Notes: generated by a model from the sequence alone, not told the origin. A DNA stretch of 64,000 nucleotides from CAVSJR01 sp963728285 (GCA_963728285.1 CAVSJR010000003.1:1-64000); one strand, 5' to 3'; counted from the first letter of the stretch, positions 1-9,513 are shown. Translations and numbers: made by a program.

Positions 1-129
1 TCACTTTCTCCTTTCCTTTGCGCGTGCACGATACCCACGAGTGTGATCGGCAAACAGCGGGTCGGCGCTTCCGTCGCAGCCGTTGACCGCACTCGGTGAC
101 GCCGTGGGTTTCAGGAGTCCGCCTGCACG

Positions 130-1002
130 TTGTGGACGACGCTCGATGGAGTCGGTAGCGTCGCAGAGGTGCCGCTTCCGCTTCGCCTCGACCGTTGGTA
201 CCTCGGCCTCCATGGCCTCGCGCTGTTGCGGTCGTACCCCTACGGCGATCCGGCGGAGGCCGAGGAGCGGATGGCGGCCATGCGGTCGCTCCTCGAAGGC
301 GAGGGAGACCCGGACGCGTTCGTCGCCGAGGAGTTCGATGTCCTCGGTCTCGACGACGGGTATGCCTCGTGGTCGGTGACGTATGACGACCCGAACCCGT
401 TGATCGTGGCGGAGGAGCGCGCCCTCCTCCCGATCCTCGATCGCGTCGCGCCGGGCGTTGCCGTCGATGCGGCGACCGGGACTGGGCTGCGTGGCTGCCC
501 ATCTTCAGGGGCGAGGCCATCGCGTCCTCGCCTGCGACCGGTCGGAACAGATGCTCCGGCCAGCGAGTGCCCGGTTGGGCGGCGCCTCCGTCGTCCAGGC
601 GGACCTCCTCGACCTTCCCGTCCGGACAGCAGCGCCGACCTGCTGACGTGCTCGCTCGCCTCACCCACGTCGAGCGACTTCCCCCGGCGTTCGAGTCGTT
701 TCGGCCGCGTCGTGCGGCCGGCGGTCTCGCGGTGATCTCGGACATTCACCCGTTCGCGGTGGCCACCGGCGCTCGGCCTTCTTCCGCCGCGAGGATGGTT
801 CGCGCGCGGTCGTGCGCAACGAGCAGCACTGGGTGAGCGACTACGTCGCTTCCGCGACCGCAGCGGGCTTCGCGGTCGAGGGATGCGAGGAGGTATTCAT
901 CGATGACGCGCTCCTGACCGAATTCGCGCCGGACGGCTACGCGGAAGCTGCGCTTCTGGATCTGCCGTTCGGGTTGATCTGGCGCCTTCGTCGAGCTCCT
1001 AG
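130..1002 (+). CDS. SAM-dependent methyltransferase (class I), frameshifted
   Basis: Reading across frame changes gives one class I methyltransferase of about 290 residues. The SAM-binding loop is DAATGTG (near 470-485), followed by a second strand ending in ACDRS and a later motif LTHVERLPPAF typical of ubiE-like enzymes. The C-terminal part (812 onward) contains VRNEQHWVSDYV and a DDALLTEFAP segment. Frame changes are needed near 482, 630-655, 690-715 and 775; both gains and losses of single bases in short G or C runs are required, so sequencing error is more likely than decay. The start is uncertain: TTG at 130 opens the frame and GTG codons follow within 45 bases. The substrate is not predictable. 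The gene converges with the next one and their stops overlap in CTAG at 999-1002. Confidence 0.6.
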
Positions 1003-2188
1003 AGGATCTCGACGTCTCGCACTCGATCGACGCCGTCTCGGTCGATCGCGGTGTCCTCATGCTTCCCGCCCCAGATCCGATCGACCCGTCCGTCCGTCGC
1101 ATGGAACACGTCGCGCCCGGACCACCGAAGAGGCGATCCCGCCCGCTGCCTCCACTGATGTCGTCGTTCCCCGCGCCCCCGAAGAACGTGGTATCGCGGC
1201 CGTCGCCGGCCAGCGTGTCGGGTCCCCTCGAGCCGCGCACGATCTCGAAGTCGGAGGCGACGTCGTCGTCTTCCAGCTCCCCGTCGTTCGCGATCCGATC
1301 GAAGCTCACGGAGAAGCGTCCGAAGACCTGCTCGCCGCCGTACACGAGCTCATCGACCCCCGCTCCGCCGGAGAAGACGTCTGACTCATCTCCCTTCTCC
1401 AGCTGGGAGACGACGTCATCTCCTCCCATCGCTCGCACGACATCCGCACCGAAACCCGGATAGATCGACTCCCCGCCCGATCCCCGATGAGCACGTCGTC
1501 GCCCGCGCCGCCGACGAGGAATCCGAATGCGGCACGGACGAGACGACGCGATCGTCGCCCCTCCACCAAAGAGGGCTGCGTCCTGTCCGGCGCCGAAGGT
1601 GACCCGATCTCGACCCGGTCCCGCGTCGACGCGAACGGGGATGTTCGCGACCGGTTCGCCCGTGCCGTGCCCTCCAACGGTGGAGACCTCATCTGCTCCT
1701 CCGCGCGTGACGAACCTCATCCCGCGGATCGCACCACCGACGAGATCCACGTCGCCGTCCCCATTTACATCGATGCCTCGGGAGCCGGCGACGATCGCGT
1801 CGTCACCCGCCGGCGTGCGCATCCAAAAGGTCCCCCGAAAGTCTCCGAGATCGATCTCGATCTCGGGGGAGCCATCCGACTCTGGGGTCTTGCCCGGCTC
1901 GAGGAAGCCCTTGTGGAAGAGGAAGGTCGCCGCGTTGCCGCCGACGATTCGGATTGAATCGGTATTCCGTACGGTCGCGCCGCAGGTTTGGCGATCGACG
2001 AGGATATGGCGCCCTCTCGGGCGGACGAGGACGTTGTCGTGATCGAGCGGACCCACCAGGAGCTCACCGGTCCTCGAATCGAACTCGCACGATGCCTTTC
2101 CCCTGGCGGCGCTCGGATCGACCCAGACGAACGTCGCGCCGAGGAGGAGCAGCGAGGCGGAGCACAGCGAGGCAAATCGGTGCGCCAT
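999..2188 (-). CDS. Secreted RTX-like calcium-binding repeat protein, frameshifted
   Basis: The product begins with a signal peptide (MAHRFASLCSASLLLLGATF, cleaved near AARGKA). Gly/Asp-rich nonapeptide repeats follow in the second half, for example GGAGNDDISGGSGRDRLFGG and FGADVVRAMGGDDVV, which in RTX proteins bind calcium and fold as a beta-roll outside the cell. An N-terminal beta-rich segment contains DVNGDGDVDLVGG. The frame changes near 1545, 1470 and 1095; the middle piece, read in another frame, carries VGGAGDDVLIGD, so the protein is continuous apart from indels. The C-terminus reads DRDGVDRVRDVEIL before TAG at 999-1001. This is one of two RTX-like proteins in the window (the other is at 10.3-11.8 kb). 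Function beyond calcium-dependent surface or secreted structure is unknown. Confidence 0.65.
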
Positions 2189-2379
2189 CTCGGCCGACCG
2201 TAGGCTCGGGGAGGGAGGCTGCCATCATTCAAACGCCGTATGAGGCCCTACGCCGGAGGCGTGGACGCCCGGGCCCCGCTTCAATAAGGACGCAACGGCG
2301 CCGCCCGACATCATGCTGGACACTCGACGGGCCTCGTGCTGCCCTCGCCGATCTTCGTGACGAGCGGATGCGCAAGTGA

Positions 2380-2829
2380 CTATCCACCCTTTACAAAGCG
2401 CGCAACTCGATCGTCGCGTTCATAGCCGGCCGCCCTCCAGAAGGCGACGGCGTGCTCGTCTCCGTCCACCACGATCGAGCTGATCCTCCTCCCGCCGAGG
2501 GCAGCGATCCGCCGTTCCGCGCGAGCGACGAGCTTCAACGCGATGCCCTTTCGTCGGTGACCGGGGTGGACGGCAAGCCGGTAGAAGTTGCCCCGCCAAC
2601 CGTCCCACGTCCCGCAGACCGAACCGACGATCTCGCCGTCGATCTCCGCGACGAGGAGTGCTTCGGCATCCCGCGCGATGAGCCCGCGGACGCTGTCGGC
2701 ATCGTCCGTCGTGCTGGGGACGAGCTCTGCGGCACGCCACAGGGCCAGGACGGCCGGGACATCGTCGGCCCGGGCCGGTCGCAGTTCCATCTGAAGCTCA
2801 GAGGATGCCGGATCCATGCGCCGCTCCAT
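2380..2829 (-). CDS. GNAT family N-acetyltransferase
   Basis: This is a single GNAT domain of about 137-149 residues. Motif A is clear at the centre: FYRLAVHPGHRRKGIALKLV, with the R-x-x-G-x-A acetyl-CoA pyrophosphate loop. Strand beta-4 precedes it (GEIVGSVCGTWDGWRGN) and motif B follows (AVAFWRAAGYERDD). The true start may be the methionine 13 codons in (about 2790, MELRPARADDVP), which gives the usual GNAT N-terminus. GNAT enzymes move an acetyl group from acetyl-CoA to an amine; the acceptor here is unknown. It lies just upstream, on the same strand, of no coupled gene; a second GNAT gene ends 34 bases beyond its start, so the two may be co-transcribed. Confidence 0.8.
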   Translation of the reverse strand: MERRMDPASSELQMELRPARADDVPAVLALWRAAELVPSTTDDADSVRGLIARDAEALLVAEIDGEIVGSVCGTWDGWRGNFYRLAVHPGHRRKGIALKLVARAERRIAALGGRRISSIVVDGDEHAVAFWRAAGYERDDRVARFVKGG

Positions 2830-2863
2830 TCGCCGCCGGCCTCGCTCACGCGGGAGCCCGATC

Positions 2864-3405
2864 CTACTTCGGCCGCGATCGCCACTCCTCGGCGAGGACC
2901 GCCCAGCGTTCGTGATCCCTCCAGCGCCCGGCGATCTTGAGATAGCGCGGAGAGAACCCCTCCAGTCGGAAGCCCAGCCGTTCGACCAATGCCCGGGATC
3001 CGTGGTTGGCCGGCTGCAGGTTTGCCTCGACTCGATGCAGCCCCATGGAGCGGAACGCGTGACGAAGGGCGAGGTCGACCGCCTCCGTCATGTACCCCTT
3101 CCGAACGAACGGAGCGAATCCGTAGAACCCCAGGTAGGCGTTGTTGAAGCTTTCTCGAAAGACCTGGCTCAGGTTCACGACGCCGGCCATGGCGCCGTCC
3201 TCGCGCCGGCGCGCCAGGAAGCCGCGAAAGTCATCGCCGCCGTTGCGGCCCACGTACGCGGTGAAGGCGGCCTCATCGCCGGGTGGTGAGACCCATGGAT
3301 GGTGCAGGGCTCTGCTGGCTCGCGCGAGGAGAGGAATTCGTCGGCGTCGTCGCCGTGCGGGGGATGGAGATAGACGCGTTTGCCCGTCTCGCTCGGTTCG
3401 CGCAT
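2864..3405 (-). CDS. RimJ/RimL-type GNAT acetyltransferase, one frameshift
   Basis: The C-terminal 125 residues are a typical RimJ/RimL-like GNAT fold: YLGFYGFAPFVRKGYMTEAV is the acetyl-CoA motif and HRVEANLQPANHGSRALVER is the conserved N-x-x-S-x-x-L-x-E-x-x-G-F type motif B. The N-terminus MREPSETGKRVYLHPPHGDD starts at ATG 3405 in another frame and includes the segment SRALHHPWVSPP, expected about 35 residues in; the frame changes once near 3330-3340. Family members acetylate the alpha-amine of ribosomal proteins or other N-termini, but relatives have many acceptors, so none is assigned. It is followed on the same strand by a second GNAT gene with a 34-base gap. Confidence 0.75.
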
Positions 3406-3573
3406 GAGGCGTCGACCTCCGGTCCGGCGGATGGGGCTCCGGACCTGGAATGGTTCTCCTTGTCGAAGCCTCGCTGAGGCCTCAGGTCCGTGCTTCGCAC
3501 CGAGTGTAGCGTTCATCCATCTCCTTCCAGCGCAACGGCCGTGGTGGATGGCCTCCTCGCGCGAGCCGGTACG

Positions 3574-4296
3574 ATGCGCGTGGCCATGGAGTGGCTCGCC
3601 GAGCGTCTTTCGCGCATTCCGGGCGTCGTCGCGGTCACGCTCGGCGGTTCCCGTGCTCAGGGGACCCACCGCCCGGACTCCGATTGGGACTTCGGCCTGT
3701 ACTACGAGGGCACCATCGATCCGGACGATGTTCGCGCACTGGGCTACGAGGGGACCGTGGTGGCTCCGGGCGACTGGGCGTATCCGATGAACGGCGGCGC
3801 CTGGCTGACGATCGATGGTCAAGACGTGGACCTGCTCTACCGCGATCGAGCGGACGTCAGGCGGTGGACGGCTGAGGCCGACGAGGGGCGGTGGGAGCTC
3901 TTCCGGATGCCGGGGTATCTGTGTGGCATGGCCTCGTACGTCCTCGTCGGGGAGGCCTCCGTCGGCCGAGTCCTTGCCGGGACGCTCGACCAGCCGGGGT
4001 TTCCCCCCACGCTCGCCCGGGATGGCTCCGAGAAGTGGATGTGGGAGGCGAGGTTCTGGCTTCAGCAGGCGGCGGCGCATGCGGACGCCGGCGACATCGC
4101 CGCATGCGTCGGGAAGTGTTCGGCGGCCATCGTGGCCGTCGCGCAGGCGCGGCTTCTCGAGCGGTCTGAATGGGCGCTGAACGAGAAGGGGATCGTCGTT
4201 CGCGCCGGCCTCGCCGATGTGGAGGCCCTGCTCCTGAGGCGGACCGACGTGATGGGTTTGGTCGAGGAGGTCCGGGGAGCGCTCGAACTGTCCTGA
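3574..4296 (+). CDS. Nucleotidyltransferase domain protein (MNT/KNT-type)
   Basis: The first 50 residues carry the nucleotidyltransferase signature: GGSRAQGTHRPDSDWDFGLY, that is G-S-R-A-x-G followed by the D-x-D metal pair, and a third acidic position in DGQDVDLLY. The all-alpha C-terminal part (about 130 residues, Ala/Trp-rich) resembles the helical domain seen after kanamycin-nucleotidyltransferase-like folds. The enzyme should transfer a nucleotidyl group to a hydroxyl or protein side chain; the target is unknown and antibiotic resistance should not be assumed. I place the start at ATG 3574 (MRVAMEWLAERL), because upstream codons in this frame read as non-conserved sequence; ATG 3589 is also possible. 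Isolated gene between two leftward genes. Confidence 0.75.
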   Translation: MRVAMEWLAERLSRIPGVVAVTLGGSRAQGTHRPDSDWDFGLYYEGTIDPDDVRALGYEGTVVAPGDWAYPMNGGAWLTIDGQDVDLLYRDRADVRRWTAEADEGRWELFRMPGYLCGMASYVLVGEASVGRVLAGTLDQPGFPPTLARDGSEKWMWEARFWLQQAAAHADAGDIAACVGKCSAAIVAVAQARLLERSEWALNEKGIVVRAGLADVEALLLRRTDVMGLVEEVRGALELS

Positions 4297-4350
4297 ACGC
4301 GGATCCTCGAATCGCCGCCTCACGAGGACCGGTCCGATCCGCTGCGGAAC

Positions 4351-5151
4351 CTAATCGCGGACCGCGCCGCACGTCAGGTTCACGGAGCTCGCCGTCATGG
4401 CGCCCGCCCAATCCGAGGCGACGAACGCCGCCGCGTTCCCCACGTCGGCCAGCGACGTCAGGCGCTTCAGCATCGTCTGCCCCTCCATCCAGGCGATGTG
4501 GTCGGCACGCGTCATGCCCTCCCCAGACCCGGTGCCGTAGTCGGGCTGAAGCTCGCCGGTGTCGGGCATGGCCTCGGGCAGGCCGGTCGTTCGCAGCCAC
4601 ACGACGCGGATCCCCCGCGGCCCGAGTTCGCTCGCCCATTGTCGGCAGAGGCTCTCGATGGCATCGAATGCGACCCCCGTGCCTCCGACATTGGGTATCG
4701 CCAGGCGGGCGGTCGTCGCGGTGATCGCCACGATCACGCCCGATCCTCGCGTCAGCATGTGTCGTGCGGCCGCCCTCGCGGTCAGGAACTGCGCCCTGAC
4801 CGCGGTCGTGACCGGCCGAGCGAAGTGCTCGAACGGCATGTCGATCAGGGGTGGCCCGTGGATGTCTCCGTGGCCGATCGCGTTGAACGACACGTCGATG
4901 CCTCCCGCCACCTCGGCGACGGCGTCGGCGTGCGCGTCGACGGCCTCCTCGTCCAGGGCATCGACCTGCGCCGTCTCCGCCTGCCCTCCCGCGGCCAAGA
5001 TCTCCTCGGCCAGCTCGTCGAGCGTCGCGAGCGTTCGGCCGGCGAGGAAGACCCTCGCCCCCTCGCGGGAGTACGCACGGGCCACCGCCCCGCCCACCGA
5101 GCCGGATGCCCCGTAGATCACGGCGTTCTTGTTCTCCAGAAGCATTCGCAT
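4351..5151 (-). CDS. SDR-fold protein lacking the catalytic Tyr/Lys
   Basis: This 266-residue protein has the short-chain dehydrogenase fold: an N-terminal Rossmann loop GASGSVGG, a second-strand Arg (AGRTLATL) suggesting NADP(H) preference, the acidic DALDEEAVD segment and the FNAIGHGD equivalent of NNAG. Where classical SDRs have Ser...Tyr-x-x-x-Lys, this protein reads ITATTARLAIPNVGGTGVAF and then DAIESLCRQW, with no Tyr-x-x-x-Lys. The frame is intact from end to end, so the loss is not a frameshift effect. The C-terminus NLTCGAVRD corresponds to the usual N-x-x-G-G end. It may bind a nucleotide without classical catalysis, or use another residue. It is divergent from the cyclase-ATPase gene 99 bases away. 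Confidence 0.8.
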   Translation of the reverse strand: MRMLLENKNAVIYGASGSVGGAVARAYSREGARVFLAGRTLATLDELAEEILAAGGQAETAQVDALDEEAVDAHADAVAEVAGGIDVSFNAIGHGDIHGPPLIDMPFEHFARPVTTAVRAQFLTARAAARHMLTRGSGVIVAITATTARLAIPNVGGTGVAFDAIESLCRQWASELGPRGIRVVWLRTTGLPEAMPDTGELQPDYGTGSGEGMTRADHIAWMEGQTMLKRLTSLADVGNAAAFVASDWAGAMTASSVNLTCGAVRD

Positions 5152-5249
5152 CCCCCTCGTCGATCGATTGCTCCGTTGAGACCGCTCAGCGTAGACCCAC
5201 CCGCAGCGTCGGCGGCTCGAGGGCCTGCGCGTTAGATTGCTGATCGAGC

Positions 5250-7877
5250 ATGACGGAGCTGCCGACCGGGACGGTCACTTTCCTGTTCACCGACATGGAG
5301 GGTTCCACGCGGCTGCTCCAGGAGCTCGGTGATCGGTATGTGGCCGTCCACGACGACTGCGCCGCAATCATTCGCCGAGCCATCGCCGAGGAAGACGGGG
5401 TCGAGGTCGGGACCGAGGGGGACTCCTTCTTCGTCGCGTTTTCCAGCCCGGTGAGCGCCGTTCGGGCGGCCGTGGCCGCCCAGCGGGCCCTGGCCACGCA
5501 CGAGTGGCCCCTCGACTCCTCGCCGCGAGTCCGGATGGGCCTCCATACCGGCGAGGGGGTTCCGGGCGGGGACGACTATGTCGGCATCGACGTGAACCGA
5601 GCCGCACGGATCTCCGGGGCGGCTCACGGCGGGCAGATCATCCTCTCCGGTGCCACCCGGGCGCTCGTCGAGCACGGCCTGCCGGCCGGCGCCTCCCTCC
5701 GGGATCTCGGCGATCACCGCCTGAAGGACATCGACCACCCCGAGCATCTGTACGACCTCGTGATCGAGGGACTCCCGGCCGACTTCCCGCCGCCCCGAAC
5801 CCTCGATGCCAGGCCGACCAACCTCCCCGCCCAGCTCACCTCGTTCGTGGGCCGTGAGGACCAGATCGAGGAGGTCAGGCGGCTGCTTTCGGGCACCCGG
5901 CTTCTCACCCTCACCGGACCCGGGGGGACCGGCAAGACGAGGCTGGCCCTGCAGGTGGCCGAGGAGATCATCGCCGAGTTCGGCGACGGCTCGTTCTTCG
6001 TGGACCTGTCCGCGGTGACCGATCCCGCGTTGGTCGCCGCGGTCGTGGCTCAGGCGCTGGGCGTTCCCGAGGTGGCCGGCCGTCCCGTCGTCGAGCCGCT
6101 GACCGATCACCTGCGCGACAAGGAGCTCCTCCTGATCGTCGACAACTTCGAGCAGGTGGCGGAGGCGAGCCCGCTGATCGAGGAGCTCCTCACCTCCGCC
6201 CCCAAGCTGAAGGTGGTGGTCACGTCCCGGATCGTGCTGTCGGTGCGAGGCGAGCAGGAATACGTCGTGCCGCCGCTCGATCCTCCCGATCCCGACCGGC
6301 TCCCCGACCTCGCCGCCCTGCGACGGTACGACGCGGTGCAGCTGTTCACGGAGCGGGCCCGCGCGGTGCGTCCTGAGTTCGAGCTGACGGAGGAGAACGC
6401 ATCCGCCGTCGCGCAGATCACGGCCCGGCTGGACGGCCTCCCGCTCGCCATCGAGCTCGCGGCCACCCGGACGAAGCTCCTCACGCCCGAGCAGATGCTT
6501 CCCCGGCTGCAAGCGCGTCTGTCCATCCTCACGTCCGGAGCACGAACGCTCCCGCAGCGGCAGCGAACCCTCCGCGACGCCATCGGGTGGAGCCACGACC
6601 TGCTCGATGCCGCCGACCAACGCCTGTTCGCCCGCCTCTCCGCGTTCACCGGTGGCTGGACGCTCGAGGCCGCCGAGGCGGTGTGCGATCCGGACGAGCT
6701 GGGGCTGGACGCCCTCGACGGGCTGACCTCGCTGGTGGACAAGTCGCTGGTTCGATGGGCCGACTCCAGCGACGCCGATCCCCGGTTCTCCATGCTGGAG
6801 ACGATCCGGGAGTTCGCGCGCGAGCAGCTCGACGCCGGGGACGACCTCGAGCCGGTCCTGCGGCGCCACGCCGACTACTTCCTCGACCTCGCCCTTGCGG
6901 CCGAGCCGCACCTCACCTCCGACGAGCAGGGCGAGTGGCTCGACCGGTGCGACCGGGAGCACGCCAATATCCGTGCCGCGCTTCGCTGGGCGATCGACAC
7001 CGCGGAGGCCGACCGCGCGCAGGCATCCGCGGGGGCGCTGTGGCGGTTCTGGCAACAGCGGGGGCATCTCGCGGAGGGGCGTCGATGGCTCGAGGAGATC
7101 CTCGCGATGCCGTCGGGGCAAGGGCAGACCGCGGCGCGAGCGAAGGCCCTGACGGGCGCGGCGGGAATCGCGTGGTGGCAGAACGACAGGGGGGCGGCCC
7201 GAACCTTCTACGGGGAGGCGCTCGCCATCGAGCGAGCGCTGGGCGACCCCGCTCGAATCGCCGAGGCGCTGTACAACCAGGCATTCGTCGCGGCGGCGGA
7301 GGACGACCTCGACCTCGCCGTTCGATTGCTCGAGGAGAGCCTGGATCTCTTCCGCACCGTGGGCGACGAGCCCGGGGTCGCCCGAGTCCTCGCGATGCTC
7401 GTGATCCGGGACGCGCGGACCGGCGACTGGGGTCGCGTGATCGCGCGAATCGAGGAGGTCGTGGCCATCTTTCGGCGGCTCGGAGATCGCCTCAACCTCG
7501 CGTTCGACCTGGTCTGGCTGGCGTTCGCCTACGGGCGCGCCGGTCGGGGAGGCGACGCCCGCGCGGCAGCCCTCGAGGCCCTCGAGTTGTTCCGAGAGGT
7601 CGACAATCCCACGGGCATCGCAATCGTCCTCCTGGACCTGGCATTCCTGTTGACGTGGGAGGGCCGCCACGACGACGCGCTTCGGCTCGCCGCCGCCTCG
7701 GAGTCCGCGCGAGAAGTGGCCGGCGGCGGCTCGATGCCGGGCTTCGCCGGATTGCTGGAGGGCGATCCGGCCGCGGAGGCCCGTGCGCACCTTTCGAACG
7801 ACGCCGCCGAGCGAGCCTGGGAGGACGGTCTCGGCATGAGCGTCGACGAGGCCGCGGCCCTCGCCGGCGGTCGGTAG
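5250..7877 (+). CDS. Class III nucleotide cyclase / NTPase / TPR regulator
   Basis: The 875-residue protein has three parts. Residues 1-175 form a class III adenylate/guanylate cyclase homology domain: FLFTDMEGST holds the first metal-binding Asp, EGDSFFVAF the second, and GIDVNRAARIS the transition-state Asn and Arg. Residues 190-500 are an AfsR/NB-ARC-like NTPase with a Walker A loop LTLTGPGGTGKTRLA, a Walker B segment ELLLIVDNFEQV and the winged-helix region LSAFTGGWTLEAAEAV. Residues 500-875 are TPR-like helices (ARTFYGEALAIERALGDPAR). No C-terminal LuxR or SARP DNA-binding domain is present. Family relatives couple ligand or nucleotide sensing to regulation. The catalytic residues suggest a working cyclase; a cyclic-nucleotide-binding protein is encoded at 46.8-47.3 kb. 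The ATG at 5250 is favoured because MTELPTGTVTFLFTD is the standard domain start. Confidence 0.9.
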   Translation: MTELPTGTVTFLFTDMEGSTRLLQELGDRYVAVHDDCAAIIRRAIAEEDGVEVGTEGDSFFVAFSSPVSAVRAAVAAQRALATHEWPLDSSPRVRMGLHTGEGVPGGDDYVGIDVNRAARISGAAHGGQIILSGATRALVEHGLPAGASLRDLGDHRLKDIDHPEHLYDLVIEGLPADFPPPRTLDARPTNLPAQLTSFVGREDQIEEVRRLLSGTRLLTLTGPGGTGKTRLALQVAEEIIAEFGDGSFFVDLSAVTDPALVAAVVAQALGVPEVAGRPVVEPLTDHLRDKELLLIVDNFEQVAEASPLIEELLTSAPKLKVVVTSRIVLSVRGEQEYVVPPLDPPDPDRLPDLAALRRYDAVQLFTERARAVRPEFELTEENASAVAQITARLDGLPLAIELAATRTKLLTPEQMLPRLQARLSILTSGARTLPQRQRTLRDAIGWSHDLLDAADQRLFARLSAFTGGWTLEAAEAVCDPDELGLDALDGLTSLVDKSLVRWADSSDADPRFSMLETIREFAREQLDAGDDLEPVLRRHADYFLDLALAAEPHLTSDEQGEWLDRCDREHANIRAALRWAIDTAEADRAQASAGALWRFWQQRGHLAEGRRWLEEILAMPSGQGQTAARAKALTGAAGIAWWQNDRGAARTFYGEALAIERALGDPARIAEALYNQAFVAAAEDDLDLAVRLLEESLDLFRTVGDEPGVARVLAMLVIRDARTGDWGRVIARIEEVVAIFRRLGDRLNLAFDLVWLAFAYGRAGRGGDARAAALEALELFREVDNPTGIAIVLLDLAFLLTWEGRHDDALRLAAASESAREVAGGGSMPGFAGLLEGDPAAEARAHLSNDAAERAWEDGLGMSVDEAAALAGGR

Positions 7878-7939
7878 CACTATCGCTTCTTCTCGTGCGT
7901 CCGGGATACACTCGTTTCCCTCGACCCCCGGGAGGTTCG

Positions 7940-8710
7940 ATGCGCAAGGTCTCGATCGTCGTCGTGCTCGCGACACTCGGCTTCGTCCTCACCGGAACGG
8001 CCGAAGCCATCACGTTCGGCCACAGAGACGGCGGCCGTCATCCGAACGTCGGCGCGCTCACGAAGCTCAACGGCAAGGGCAACAAGGGATGGTTCTGCTC
8101 CGGAACGCTCATCGCCCCGCAGGTCGTCCTGACCGCCGCGCACTGCACCGAGTTCCTCAACCCACGAAAGCCCCTGTGGGTGACGTTCGAGCCGGAATTC
8201 GACCGCGACGGCGTCTTCTATTCCGGTGTGGCGGTGACGAACCCGAACTTCCTGCCGAACCTCAGGAACGACATCGGGCTCGTGCTGCTCGACCGGGCTC
8301 CGGCGGGCATTCAGCCGGCTCGGCTCCCTGATGCGCGGCTCCTCGAGACGATGAAGCGTCGTGGCGAGCTGAAGCGAACGATCGTGACCAACGTGGGCTA
8401 CGGCGGCACGGCCGAGTTCACGCATCACCCTCCGCAGATCAGCTACGACGGTATCCGTCGGTATTCGTACTCACCGGTGAGCGGGCTCACGAAGAACCAG
8501 CTCCGGCTGCAGAGCAATCACCAGGCCACGGGGCTGGGCGGAACGTGCTTCGGCGACTCGGGGGGTCCGCACTTCCTCGGGAAGAGCTCCAACTTGTTGA
8601 TCTCGGTCACGAGCTGGGGTGACGCGAACTGCCGGGCCCTCGACCAGACGCAGCGCATCGACGTTCCCGGCGTTCGCTCGTTCCTCGAGCGGTACGTCGA
8701 CCTGCCGTAG
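7940..8710 (+). CDS. Secreted trypsin-like serine protease (S1 family)
   Basis: The protein has a signal peptide (MRKVSIVVVLATLGFVLTGT, cleavage near AEAIT) and a chymotrypsin-fold domain. The catalytic triad is visible: His in VVLTAAHC, Asp in LRNDIGLVLLD and Ser in CFGDSGGPHF. Four cysteines can pair around His and Ser as in S1 proteases. The total length of 256 residues equals one protease domain without extra modules, so it should act outside the cell as a soluble peptidase. A strong ribosome-binding site, GGGAGG at 7929-7934, fixes the ATG at 7940. It starts 62 bases after the cyclase-ATPase gene on the same strand and may be read from the same transcript. S1 specificity cannot be stated from sequence alone. 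Confidence 0.88.
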   Translation: MRKVSIVVVLATLGFVLTGTAEAITFGHRDGGRHPNVGALTKLNGKGNKGWFCSGTLIAPQVVLTAAHCTEFLNPRKPLWVTFEPEFDRDGVFYSGVAVTNPNFLPNLRNDIGLVLLDRAPAGIQPARLPDARLLETMKRRGELKRTIVTNVGYGGTAEFTHHPPQISYDGIRRYSYSPVSGLTKNQLRLQSNHQATGLGGTCFGDSGGPHFLGKSSNLLISVTSWGDANCRALDQTQRIDVPGVRSFLERYVDLP

Positions 8711-8764
8711 TCGCTCCGGGACGGTTACGCTCTGCCCTCCCCGGACGAAGGGGTGCGCCCTCAC

Positions 8765-9513
8765 ATGAGCGACGTCGAGACGGGCCCAACGCCCTCGGCC
8801 GATCGGGCGGAATGGATCCGAGGGCTCCGGCGAAGGGACGAGGAACAGGAGGACGCCCTGGCCGACGTCTACGACGCGCGGTGGGGTGAGATCGACGACA
8901 CCCACCGAGCGTTCGTGGCACGCTTCCTCTCGATGCTCCCGCCCCGCGCCACGGTGCTCGACGCGGCGTGTGGCACGGGCACCTACTTCCCACTCGTGCT
9001 CGCGAGCGGTCGCTCCGTGCTCGGCGTCGACCACTCGGGCGCCTCCCTGGCCACCTCCGCGGCAAAGTTCTCCAACGTGCCGACCGCGAAGTACGACCTG
9101 CAGGACCTCCCCTACGTCGAGGAGTTCGACGGCGTGATGTGCGTGGACGCCATGGAATTCGTTCCGCCGGAGGACTGGCCGGAGATCCTGGGGCGCTTCC
9201 GTCGGGCCCTCCGTCCCGGCGGCCGGCTGTACCTGACGATCGAGCTCGCCCCGGAGGATCAGGTGCGCGCGTTGAACGAGGAAGCTCGACGATCGGGCCT
9301 CCCCGTGGTCGATGGCGAGGTCTTTTGGGACGAGCCCGATGGCTACTACCACCATCACCCGACCATGCAGCGCGTCCGAGCGTGGATCACGGATGCCGGG
9401 TTCGAGATCGAGGAGGAAGAGGAGGGCCCCTGGCACGAGGATGGGTACGCCTACCACCACGTGCTGGCTCGCTCGGGGGATTCCCCGGGGTCGACGGGGA
9501 CTCCCCGCGCTGA
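8765..9513 (+). CDS. Class I SAM-dependent methyltransferase
   Basis: The methyltransferase fold runs over residues 55-240: VLDAACGTGTYFP is the SAM loop, LGVDHSGASL the acidic second strand, and RRALRPGGRLYLTIE the post-IV motif. The C-terminal GYYHHHPTMQRVRAWITDAG and EDGYAYHHVLARS are typical of small-molecule methyltransferases in this group. The ATG at 8765 is chosen because the N-terminus MSDVETGPTPSAD runs into an alpha-helical cap. The 3' end is unclear: after VLARS the frame continues without a stop into the next gene, while the +1 frame stops at 9511-9513, so a single-base indel near 9475 is likely. Substrate unknown. It lies 54 bases after the protease gene. Confidence 0.78.

Noticed and set aside
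1..213. Small minus-strand frame at the left edge
   Set aside because: No motif, no good ribosome-binding site, Arg-rich shadow composition.
3574..4296. Antibiotic-modifying nucleotidyltransferase
   Set aside because: The signature is general for the superfamily; nothing ties it to aminoglycoside or lincosamide substrates.
5232..7976. A 914-codon minus-strand frame opposite the cyclase-ATPase gene
   Set aside because: No conserved domain; Arg/Gly/Glu-rich composition typical of an antisense shadow.
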